Assembly: GCA_013812995.1 (NCBI GenBank) | Contig: JACCSL010000482.1 | Span: 1 to 6,012 of the forward strand | DNA: 6,012 bases | Origin: Ardenticatenales bacterium | GTDB taxonomy: Bacteria; Chloroflexota; Anaerolineae; Ardenticatenales; Ardenticatenaceae | Direction: 5' to 3' | In this document: piece after piece, positions 1-6,012 of the stretch | How positions within the stretch are numbered: the first letter of the stretch is position 1 | Layout: each line of letters begins with the position of its first letter | Notes under the pieces: model-generated | What the model saw: only the letters and a program-made list of their open reading frames with translations | The model's database searches: none | What the model was told of the DNA's origin: nothing | Made by a program: the position numbers and the translations under genes

Positions 1-1602
1 GAATCGGGATGGGAGGTGATTGTTCGCACGGGCGGGCTGCCCACCATGATCGCCATGCTGCTGGTGAGCATCGGCCTGGGCCATCTGCGCGACCTCAGCG
101 AGCAGGTCAAGGCCCAGGCCCAGACCCTCGCGCGTGACCAGGATATCCTGCGAGCAGAGATGGCCGAGCGGCGGCACACCGAGCGCGCCCTACGCGAGAG
201 CGAGGAGCGCTATCGCCTTATGGTGGAGGGCAGCGAGCAGGTCTTTTTCTATTACCACGACACCGAAAATCGCTTCGGTTACCTTTCGCCCTCCGTGCAT
301 GATGTGCTGGGATATGAGCCGGACGAGTTGATGGGCCAATCGTTCGAGGTGTTGCTGACGGGCGATCCCTCGGACGAAACGGTGATGGAGAACACGGCTA
401 CGGCGATCCAGAGTGGGCAGCGACGGATGGCCTACCTGGCACAGGTGCGCCACAAGGACGGGCGCTACCGCATCCTGGAATTGGTCGAGACTCCCTTCAT
501 GCAGGAGGAGCAGGTGCTTGGCGTGCAGGGCTTTGCCCGCGACATCACCGAGCGCAAGCAGGCCGAGCGCCTTCAGGCCGTGCTCTACGAGGTGGCAGAG
601 GCCGTGTATGAGACGCCGGACCTACCGACGCTGTTCCAGGCCATCCATCGGGCATTGGGTAAGCTGATCGATGTGCAGAATTTCTATGTGGCACTCTGCG
701 AGCGGGAGCACCCGGACACCTTCTCCTTTCCCTACGAGGTAGACGAGCATGACAGCTACCGGGGAAGCGTGCGCCAGCTCGCGGGTAGCCTGACCGCCTC
801 CGTTGCCCGGCGCGGGGAGCCGCTGCTGGTGGACCGCAACCGCTACGAGGCGCTTGCCGAAACGGGCGAGATCGAGCGCTACGGGGCACCTCCAGCAAGC
901 TGGCTCGGCGTTCCCCTAATCCTCGATGAGAGCGTCATCGGGGTAGTGGCCGTGCAGAGCTATGCCGATGATCGGCTGTACACGCAGAAAGACATCGAGA
1001 TCATGCAGTTTGTCTCCAAGCAGATTGCAGTTGCCATCGAGCGCAAACGGGCGGAGCAGGCCCTGCTGGAGAGCCGCGAGTACCTGCGCTACATGGCCCA
1101 CCACGACCCGCTGACGCACCTTCCCAACCGTGTCCTCTTCTATGACCGCTTGAAATATGCCCTGACCCAGGCGCGCCGGTACAAGCGGGACGTGGCGCTT
1201 CTCTTTCTGGATTTGGATGGCTTTAAAGCCGTCAACGACACCCTCGGCCATGATATTGGCGACATGCTGCTCCAGGAGGTCGCCCATCGGCTCTCTGCGT
1301 GTGTGCGCGAGAGTGATACGGTGGCCCGCATGGGCGGGGATGAATTTACCACTATCCTCCCCGACATCTATCACTGGGACGACGCGACGCTCGTCGCGCA
1401 GAAGATTCTGTCCTCACTGCTCCAACCCTTCGTGATTGCGGGACACGATCTTTCCATCACCGCAAGCATCGGCTTGAGCCTCTATCCTTCCGATACCACA
1501 GATATGGAGGAACTCATCCGCCAGGCCGACCATGCCATGTATCACGCGAAAGAATCGGGCAAGAACCAATATTACTGGGCAGGGGCCAATAAACCCACCT
1601 GA
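1..1602 (+). CDS. Membrane-linked PAS-GAF-GGDEF protein, predicted diguanylate cyclase (5' end missing)
   Basis: Predicted to make cyclic di-GMP from two GTP at the inner face of the membrane. Residues are counted from the first in-frame codon at nt 1. A hydrophobic helix (about 13-29) is followed by a charged, coiled-coil-like linker (30-70). Next come a PAS domain (about 63-185, ending in DITERK), a GAF domain (about 190-345) and a C-terminal GGDEF domain (about 360-525). The GGDEF domain has DPLTHLPNR, the metal and nucleotide residues D404 and N412, an intact GGDEF signature (445-449, nt 1333-1347), and RESD (436-439) exactly five residues upstream, the inhibitory I-site spacing. Together these suggest an active, product-inhibited cyclase. 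There is no EAL domain. The frame is open to nt 1. The GTG at 16 abuts GGGAG with no spacing and the ATG at 46 has no ribosome site, so the true start, probably with more membrane helices, lies upstream. The PAS and GAF ligands cannot be told from sequence. Confidence 0.92.
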   Translation, partial: ESGWEVIVRTGGLPTMIAMLLVSIGLGHLRDLSEQVKAQAQTLARDQDILRAEMAERRHTERALRESEERYRLMVEGSEQVFFYYHDTENRFGYLSPSVHDVLGYEPDELMGQSFEVLLTGDPSDETVMENTATAIQSGQRRMAYLAQVRHKDGRYRILELVETPFMQEEQVLGVQGFARDITERKQAERLQAVLYEVAEAVYETPDLPTLFQAIHRALGKLIDVQNFYVALCEREHPDTFSFPYEVDEHDSYRGSVRQLAGSLTASVARRGEPLLVDRNRYEALAETGEIERYGAPPASWLGVPLILDESVIGVVAVQSYADDRLYTQKDIEIMQFVSKQIAVAIERKRAEQALLESREYLRYMAHHDPLTHLPNRVLFYDRLKYALTQARRYKRDVALLFLDLDGFKAVNDTLGHDIGDMLLQEVAHRLSACVRESDTVARMGGDEFTTILPDIYHWDDATLVAQKILSSLLQPFVIAGHDLSITASIGLSLYPSDTTDMEELIRQADHAMYHAKESGKNQYYWAGANKPT

Positions 1603-1605
1603 ACG

Positions 1606-1635
1606 AGTTCCTTTTAGCTGGAATTGCTTGTTTTT
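1606..1635 (+). terminator. Weak intrinsic-terminator-like hairpin after the first gene
   Basis: A 6-bp stem (1606-1611 with 1620-1625, including one G-U pair) encloses an 8-base loop. It is followed, after GCTTG, by five T residues at 1631-1635. It starts four bases after the stop codon, the expected place. The stem is short and AT-rich and the T run is displaced, so it would be inefficient if real. Confidence 0.22.
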
Positions 1636-1647
1636 GAGGCCAGGCGC

Positions 1648-1676
1648 TTGCAAAAGAGCTTTGCTACCAGTATTCT
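1648..1676 (+). promoter_or_regulatory. Candidate sigma70-type promoter for the PAS-PAS-GGDEF-EAL gene
   Basis: TTGCAA (1648-1653) and TATTCT (1671-1676) each match the -35 and -10 consensus at four of six positions and are separated by exactly 17 bases. Transcription would start near 1683, leaving a leader of about 50 bases before the GTG start. The elements are imperfect and the host's sigma-factor preferences are unknown, so this is only a candidate. It would let the second gene be transcribed separately from the first. Confidence 0.28.
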
Positions 1677-1721
1677 TCACTCCTCGTTTCCCCTGGTCGC
1701 CCAAAGACAGATAGCTTCCTG

Positions 1722-1728
1722 AGAAAGG
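1722..1728 (+). promoter_or_regulatory. Ribosome binding site supporting the GTG start at 1737
   Basis: AGAAAGG ends eight bases before GTG at 1737, a normal Shine-Dalgarno distance. The site decides a non-ATG start. The choice is backed by the downstream paralogue, whose ATG-initiated N-terminus has the same number of residues before the shared LLTPL motif and first membrane helix. Confidence 0.7.
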
Positions 1729-1736
1729 CGCATATC

Positions 1737-4484
1737 GTGACAGGTCACCCGCATCCCCCAGCGGCGCACCGTTTGCTGACTCCTCTTCAGATTGCCTGGC
1801 TGGTGGCCCTTTTGATCTTCACTCTCGGGGGGCTCCTGGTCCTTGTTCGCGATGCCCGGCGGATTGACCAGGTTCTCGGCTCTGTGGCGCAGGAGCGCCT
1901 CTACATGGTGGGGGATCTCGCTAATCTCCAACGCGAGATGCTACGCACGGACGTCGAACTGCTACGCTTTAGCCAGGAGGGTGCGGACCTCGGTCGGGTA
2001 ACCAACCATTATGCCTTTGCGAAGGGGTATTTTCGCAATCTCATCAGCCGTACCCGAGAATCGCGCGGGGTGCTGTTTCGTGATGCCGAGGTTCCGCGCC
2101 GGCTTCTAGAGCTGGAACGGCAGGTTGCCCAGAGCGACGAACTGATCGCCGCCTATCAGGCAGCAGAAAGCCCGGAGCAGCGTGCCGCCCTTACCCTGGA
2201 ACTGGATGCACAATTGGGTGAGATTGAGGAAACCATCAAGCGCATTTTCTTCAAGCAGGAAGTGGTTCAGAAAGAGGTCATCGAGGAGGCGCGGCTTATT
2301 GCCAACGAGTCGCGCCTCTCGCTCAGCCTCGTCGGGGCGATCCTGGCCATGACGACGGCCTCGCTCCTCTTCGTTACCCAGCAGATGCTGCGAACGGAGC
2401 AGCAGGCCAACCATCGCTTTCTCCTCGCCGCCTCCGCCGTCAATGGGGCCATCTACGATTGGGACATCCCTAAAGCCCACCTGCTCTGGACCGAGGGGCT
2501 GACCGAGACGTTTGGGCATCCCCTGGAGGAGATCACCACGACGGCGGAGTGGTGGATGAGCCAGATTCACCCGGAGGATCTTCCACAGGTCATGTCCCAT
2601 CTGGAGGACGATATTCGCCATGGCCGGGATTTTGTCCATGAGTATCGCTTCCGCACGAAAGAAGGGAGCTATCTGGAGGTGTGGGACCGGGGCCGGGTGG
2701 GCCGGAATGGAACGGGTCAGGCCATTCGCATGGTCGGCAGCATGGTCGATATTACCGAGCGCAAGCAGGCGGAGCAGGCACTTCGGGAGAGTGAGCGCAA
2801 GTACGCCGAACTCGTCCAGGAAGCCCCCGATGCCATCATCTCCCTGGACCGGGATGGGAATATCGCCTCCTTCAACCCGACCGCAGAGCGCATGTTCGGT
2901 CACTCGGCGGAGGCGGTGCTCGGGACGAAGTTTGCCAAGCAGTCCCTGATCGCGCTGCCCTACCTGCCGAAGCTGCTTCAGGAGGTCGAGATGACCTTGA
3001 CCCGGAAGGAGCGCCCGCCCTTTGAGCTGCAAATCGTGCGCAACGATAACCACCTGCTCATGATGGAGGCCAACCCGCGCCGCATCCAACGCGATGGGCA
3101 GGTCGTTGGCGTGCAACTGACGCTCCGCGACATCTCGGAGCGCAAGGCGTTCGAGGAGCAATTGGCCCAGCGCGTCTTCTATGACGCGCTGACGGGGCTT
3201 CCCAACCGCGCCCTCTTCCGGGATCGGGTGGATCGAGCACTGGCTCGTAGTTCCCGCAACAAGAGTTCCATCGCAGTCCTTTTCCTGGACCTGGACCGCT
3301 TCAAGGTGATCAACGATAGCCTGGGTCACAGCGCGGGTGACCAACTACTCGTCCAGGTGGCACGGCGGCTCCAGAGCTGCGTGCGTCCGGAAGATACGGT
3401 GGCACGGCTGGGCGGGGATGAGTTCACGGTGCTGCTGGAGGAAGTCTCTACCATTACCGACGCGGTCCATGTAGCGGACCGTATTGCGCGTGCCCTGCGC
3501 ATCCCCTTTATACTGGAAGAGCGCGAGTTATTTAGCACGGTGAGCGTAGGCATTGTCCTGAATGGCCCCGAGCATAGCCGCCCGGATGACCTGTTACGGG
3601 ATGCCGATGTTGCCATGTACCGGGCGAAGGCGCGTGGCAAGGCGCAGTACGAGGTTTTCGACACCAGCATGAACGCGCAGGCGCTGGAGCGTCTTGAATT
3701 GGAGACCGCACTACGGCAGGCGATTGACCGCAAGGAGTTCCTGATCTACTACCAGCCCCTGTTCTGCCTTTGTCCTGAGGGTGGGGAGCGCATCGTCGGG
3801 CTGGAGGCCCTGGTGCGCTGGCAGCACCCCCGGTGGGGGCTGATCCAGCCAGACACCTTCATTCCCCTCGCCGAGGAAACAGGGCTCATTGTCAACCTGG
3901 GCCAGTGGGTCTTGACGCAGGCGTGCCGCCAGATGCAGCACTGGCAGCGGCGCTATCCGATGGCCTCGCCTCTGGCGATCAGTGTCAATCTTTCCGCGCG
4001 CCAGTTTCAGCAGCCCCAGCTGGTCAATATGGTCTCGCAGGTATTGCAGTACAGCGGCCTGCCACCCGGTTCCCTGAAGCTTGAGATCACGGAGAGTGTC
4101 CTGGTCGAGGATGCCATCCTGACCTCGGAAACGCTGCGACGGCTCAAAGAGCTGGGAGTGCTCCTCGCCATTGACGATTTCGGCGTTGGTTACTCTTCCC
4201 TCAGCTACCTGAAACACTTCCCGGTGGATAGCCTGAAGATTGATCGCTCCTTCATTCGAGGCCTGGGGGCTGAGCAGGGTGACACCGCCATTGTTCTGGC
4301 TGTGGTGACTCTGGCGCGCTCACTATCGCTCCAGGTCGTGGCCGAGGGCGTCGAGAGCGTCCAGCAACTGACGATGCTTCGCGAGCTGGGCTGCGAGGTG
4401 GTGCAGGGCTACTACTTTGCCCGTGCCCTCCCCGTTGGCGAGGTTGATCCCCTGCTGGCAGAACAATATCGAAAGGAGCAATAG
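1737..4484 (+). CDS. Transmembrane PAS-PAS-GGDEF-EAL protein, predicted bifunctional cyclic di-GMP enzyme
   Basis: A complete 915-residue receptor predicted to make and/or break down cyclic di-GMP. TM1 (about 17-37) and TM2 (about 194-216) flank an extracytoplasmic, helix-rich region of about 156 residues that matches no sensor family I recognise. Two cytoplasmic PAS domains follow (about 225-345, PAS_3-like, ending DITERK at 338; about 353-470, ending DISERK at 465). GGDEF (about 480-640) has D518, D520, N526, intact GGDEF at 559-563 and I-site RPED at 550-553. EAL (about 660-905) keeps the expected set: Q673, E690 of EAL, N751, E786, D813-D814, K834, E870 and E873, and Q890. Both activities therefore look possible; which dominates cannot be read from sequence. 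One small deviation is valine 817 in the DDFG-x-GYSS loop, where threonine is usual. Starts at GTG 134 bases after the first gene; 55 bases separate it from its downstream paralogue. Confidence 0.95.
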   Translation: MTGHPHPPAAHRLLTPLQIAWLVALLIFTLGGLLVLVRDARRIDQVLGSVAQERLYMVGDLANLQREMLRTDVELLRFSQEGADLGRVTNHYAFAKGYFRNLISRTRESRGVLFRDAEVPRRLLELERQVAQSDELIAAYQAAESPEQRAALTLELDAQLGEIEETIKRIFFKQEVVQKEVIEEARLIANESRLSLSLVGAILAMTTASLLFVTQQMLRTEQQANHRFLLAASAVNGAIYDWDIPKAHLLWTEGLTETFGHPLEEITTTAEWWMSQIHPEDLPQVMSHLEDDIRHGRDFVHEYRFRTKEGSYLEVWDRGRVGRNGTGQAIRMVGSMVDITERKQAEQALRESERKYAELVQEAPDAIISLDRDGNIASFNPTAERMFGHSAEAVLGTKFAKQSLIALPYLPKLLQEVEMTLTRKERPPFELQIVRNDNHLLMMEANPRRIQRDGQVVGVQLTLRDISERKAFEEQLAQRVFYDALTGLPNRALFRDRVDRALARSSRNKSSIAVLFLDLDRFKVINDSLGHSAGDQLLVQVARRLQSCVRPEDTVARLGGDEFTVLLEEVSTITDAVHVADRIARALRIPFILEERELFSTVSVGIVLNGPEHSRPDDLLRDADVAMYRAKARGKAQYEVFDTSMNAQALERLELETALRQAIDRKEFLIYYQPLFCLCPEGGERIVGLEALVRWQHPRWGLIQPDTFIPLAEETGLIVNLGQWVLTQACRQMQHWQRRYPMASPLAISVNLSARQFQQPQLVNMVSQVLQYSGLPPGSLKLEITESVLVEDAILTSETLRRLKELGVLLAIDDFGVGYSSLSYLKHFPVDSLKIDRSFIRGLGAEQGDTAIVLAVVTLARSLSLQVVAEGVESVQQLTMLRELGCEVVQGYYFARALPVGEVDPLLAEQYRKEQ
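2277..3158 (+). repeat. Diverged direct repeat, copy 1 (TM2-PAS-PAS coding segment)
   Basis: This part of the second gene matches 5128-6009 in the third at a constant offset of 2851 bases with no gap. Anchor points are the ANxRF motif (N at 2409 and 5260), DITERK (2748 and 5599) and DISERK (3129 and 5980). By eye, well over half of the encoded residues are identical. The DNA differs mostly at third codon positions, so this is an old gene duplication and not a recent or mobile repeat. The first ~75 codons of the two genes are also related. Confidence 0.85.
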
Positions 4485-4500
4485 GGACTGGTTGACAGGA

Positions 4501-4523
4501 AGGGCATAATTAAAAGATGCCCT
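4501..4523 (+). repeat. Perfect 7-bp inverted repeat with 9-base loop, just before a ribosome site
   Basis: AGGGCAT (4501-4507) and ATGCCCT (4517-4523) are exact reverse complements around an AT-rich 9-base loop. The right arm ends one base before the Shine-Dalgarno region of the next gene and 16 bases before its ATG. No T run follows on either strand, so it is not a standard terminator. It could be an mRNA hairpin affecting translation or stability, a repressor site, or chance. The repeat is seen directly; its function is unknown. Confidence 0.5.
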
Positions 4524-4524
4524 G

Positions 4525-4534
4525 AAAGAGGTGA
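4525..4534 (+). promoter_or_regulatory. Strong ribosome binding site for the downstream paralogue
   Basis: AAAGAGGTGA is an extended match to the anti-Shine-Dalgarno sequence, with its GAGG core eight bases before ATG at 4540. It fixes the start of the third gene. It is clearly stronger than the site before the second gene, so independent, efficient initiation is expected even if both genes share one transcript. Confidence 0.75.
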
Positions 4535-4539
4535 TATCA

Positions 4540-6012
4540 ATGGCTGGTTACCAGCGTTCCCTACCCCTGTACCGATTGCTTACCCCCCTGCGCCTGCTCT
4601 GGCTCAGCAGCCTCCTGCTCTTCACGGCAGGGGGACTTTTTATTTTGGCTCGTGATGCCCTGCGCATTGACCGCGCCCTTGGCCCGGTGGCGCTCGGCCA
4701 CGTCAGTACCGCGCGTGACCTGAGCAACCTCCAGCGGGAACTGCTGCTGACACAGATCAAAGTCAAGGGATTCCGGATGGAGGCACCCACCCCCGGTACC
4801 CCCTACAGCGGTTTTCGGCTGGACTCCGCCGCCCTGGCGACCTCCATCACCAGGAGCTTCGAGCAGGCCAGAGCGCACCAACAGGCCCTGTCGGCGCGCC
4901 TGGGCTCACCGAAGGGGAGCACTCTTTTTCCCCCCGAAATGGTGCAAACCTTCGCGGAGATGCAGCGCCAGTTCACGATTACCGATCGGCTTGTGACGCG
5001 GCTCCAGCGTCCCACCTTGACCTTCAACCAGCAGGTCGCCATCCTGGGAGAACTCGATACGGACCTGATCGCCACAGAGTTACTGGTGGGCGAACTGGCA
5101 TACCAGCAGACCCAGACGGAGATAGCGGTCATCAGCGATGCCCGGTTGGTGACGCGCGCCTCACGTCTCTCCCTGGGGCTGGTCGGGCTGGTTCTGGCGG
5201 CCATCAGCGGCTCTCTGCTGCTTTCAATGCAGCATATCCTGAAGGTAGAGTGGCAGGCCAACGAGCGCTTCTACCTCGCCGCCTCCGCCGTGAGCGGGGC
5301 TATCTATGATTGGGACATGCTCCGCGATCACCTGGTCTGGACCGATGGCCTGACAGAAACCTTCGGGTACTATCTGGGCGAGGTGCAGCCCACCATCAAG
5401 TGGCGGGCAGGCCGAATCCATCCCGACGACTTGCCGCGCTTCTACCAGCAACTCCAGGAGGATGTTGCCGCCGGGCGCGACTTTGTCTGCGAGTATCGTT
5501 TTTGCACGCGCGACGGGACGTACCTGGATGTCTGGGATCGCGGGCGGGTGGTGCGGGATGCCACGGGACGTGCCACGCGCATGGTGGGCAGTATGGCCGA
5601 CATCACCGAGCGCAAACGCGCCGAGCAGGCCCTGCGGGAGAGCGAGCGCAAGTATGCCGAGCTGGTTCAGGAGGCCCCTGACCCGATTATTTCTCTGAAT
5701 ACGGAAGGATGTTTTGAATCGTTTAACCCGGCGGCGGAGCGAGTGTCCGGCTACGCGGCAGAGCAGCTCCTTGGGAAGCACTTTACCGCGCAGCCCCTGG
5801 TAGCACTCGGCTATCTGCCGAAGGTGGTTACGGAATTCGAGCTTTTGATTCAGGGCAACGAGCGCCCGCCTTTTGAACTTGAGATCGTTAATCGGGAGGG
5901 TGGTGTGCTGGCGATGGAGGCCAATCCCCGCTGTATCCAACGGGATGGGACTATCGCCGCCGTTCAACTGACGCTGCGCGACATCTCGGAGCGCAAAGCC
6001 TTTGAGGAGCAG
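4540..6012 (+). CDS. Transmembrane PAS-PAS sensor, paralogue of the upstream GGDEF-EAL protein (3' end missing)
   Basis: The first 491 codons of a gene that runs off the window with no stop. TM1 (about 17-37) and TM2 (about 209-230) enclose an extracytoplasmic region of about 170 residues. PAS1 (about 241-361, with DITERK from 354) and PAS2 (about 369-486, with DISERK from 481) follow. The last visible residues, FEEQ, are those that directly precede the GGDEF domain in the upstream gene, so a GGDEF and probably an EAL domain should follow. That is inference, because no catalytic motif lies in the window. The protein aligns with its neighbour without gaps over residues 1 to about 75 and from about 197 to the end. 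The sensor middle is divergent and 16 residues longer, with a proline- and glycine-rich stretch (EAPTPGTPYSG, 81-91). Input is therefore likely different while the signalling core is shared. The start is ATG behind a strong ribosome site. Confidence 0.9.
   Translation, partial: MAGYQRSLPLYRLLTPLRLLWLSSLLLFTAGGLFILARDALRIDRALGPVALGHVSTARDLSNLQRELLLTQIKVKGFRMEAPTPGTPYSGFRLDSAALATSITRSFEQARAHQQALSARLGSPKGSTLFPPEMVQTFAEMQRQFTITDRLVTRLQRPTLTFNQQVAILGELDTDLIATELLVGELAYQQTQTEIAVISDARLVTRASRLSLGLVGLVLAAISGSLLLSMQHILKVEWQANERFYLAASAVSGAIYDWDMLRDHLVWTDGLTETFGYYLGEVQPTIKWRAGRIHPDDLPRFYQQLQEDVAAGRDFVCEYRFCTRDGTYLDVWDRGRVVRDATGRATRMVGSMADITERKRAEQALRESERKYAELVQEAPDPIISLNTEGCFESFNPAAERVSGYAAEQLLGKHFTAQPLVALGYLPKVVTEFELLIQGNERPPFELEIVNREGGVLAMEANPRCIQRDGTIAAVQLTLRDISERKAFEEQ
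5128..6009 (+). repeat. Diverged direct repeat, copy 2 (TM2-PAS-PAS coding segment)
   Basis: Partner of the segment at 2277-3158. The match continues to the window edge, so the duplicated unit probably extends beyond it into the GGDEF region. No target-site duplication, transposase or terminal inverted repeat is seen around either copy. Confidence 0.85.

Noticed and set aside
16..18. GTG as the true start of gene 1
   Set aside because: The GGGAG before it touches the codon with no spacing, the frame is open upstream, and the protein would begin just before a lone membrane helix. An upstream start is more likely.
1650..1664. Small inverted repeat (GCAAA with TTTGC, five-base loop)
   Set aside because: A 5-bp stem is expected by chance, and it overlaps the better-supported promoter candidate.
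2106..3344. Long open frame of 412 codons on the minus strand, opposite the sensor, PAS and GGDEF region of gene 2
   Set aside because: It mirrors a GC-rich gene with strong domain support on the plus strand. Its product resembles no family I know, and a similar mirror frame opposite gene 3 is explained by paralogy of the plus-strand genes.
4492..4510. TTGACA followed by CATAAT as a promoter for gene 3
   Set aside because: The two elements are only seven bases apart, far from the 16-18 needed, and no good -10 sits at the right distance (15-17 bases gives AAAGAT or AGATGC).
5224..5967. Open frame of 247 codons on the minus strand with residues resembling the minus-strand frame opposite gene 2
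   Set aside because: The resemblance follows from the duplicated PAS domains read backwards; there is no independent evidence of coding.
1..6012. CRISPR arrays, tRNA or rRNA genes, insertion sequences, attachment sites
   Set aside because: No short regularly spaced repeats, cloverleaf-like sequence, transposase or integrase motifs, or terminal inverted repeats were seen; almost all of the window is coding.

Overview
The window holds three same-strand genes for large sensory proteins of cyclic di-GMP signalling, and very little else. The DNA is GC-rich (about 60% by eye), codons end mostly in G or C, and Shine-Dalgarno sites are visible, so this is a free-living bacterium with many environmental sensors. 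The style of the PAS and GGDEF-EAL proteins would fit Chloroflexota or a similar GC-rich soil or thermophile lineage. That is a weak guess: there is no rRNA or other phylogenetic marker here.

Layout. (1) Positions 1-1602: the 3' part of a gene for a membrane-linked PAS-GAF-GGDEF protein, a predicted diguanylate cyclase; its 5' end lies before the window. (2) Positions 1603-1736: a 134-base gap with a weak terminator-like hairpin, a possible sigma70-type promoter and a clear ribosome binding site. (3) Positions 1737-4484: a complete 915-residue protein with two membrane helices around an extracytoplasmic sensor region, then PAS-PAS-GGDEF-EAL. Both the cyclase and phosphodiesterase motif sets look intact. 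(4) Positions 4485-4539: a 55-base gap with a perfect 7-bp inverted repeat just before a strong ribosome binding site. (5) Positions 4540-6012: the first 491 codons of a paralogue of gene 2 with the same TM-sensor-TM-PAS-PAS order. The window cuts it off exactly where gene 2 enters its GGDEF domain.

How they fit together. Genes 2 and 3 are a tandem duplication. From just before the second membrane helix to the window end they align without a gap at a constant offset of 2851 bases, and their first ~75 residues also align without a gap. The middle of the sensor region differs strongly and is 16 residues longer in gene 3. The simplest reading is two receptors with the same output logic but different inputs, next to a third cyclase, all feeding the cyclic di-GMP pool. 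I found no mobile element, CRISPR array, RNA gene, or evidence of a new kind of system. The most notable points are the sensor-diverged tandem pair and the dyad between its members.
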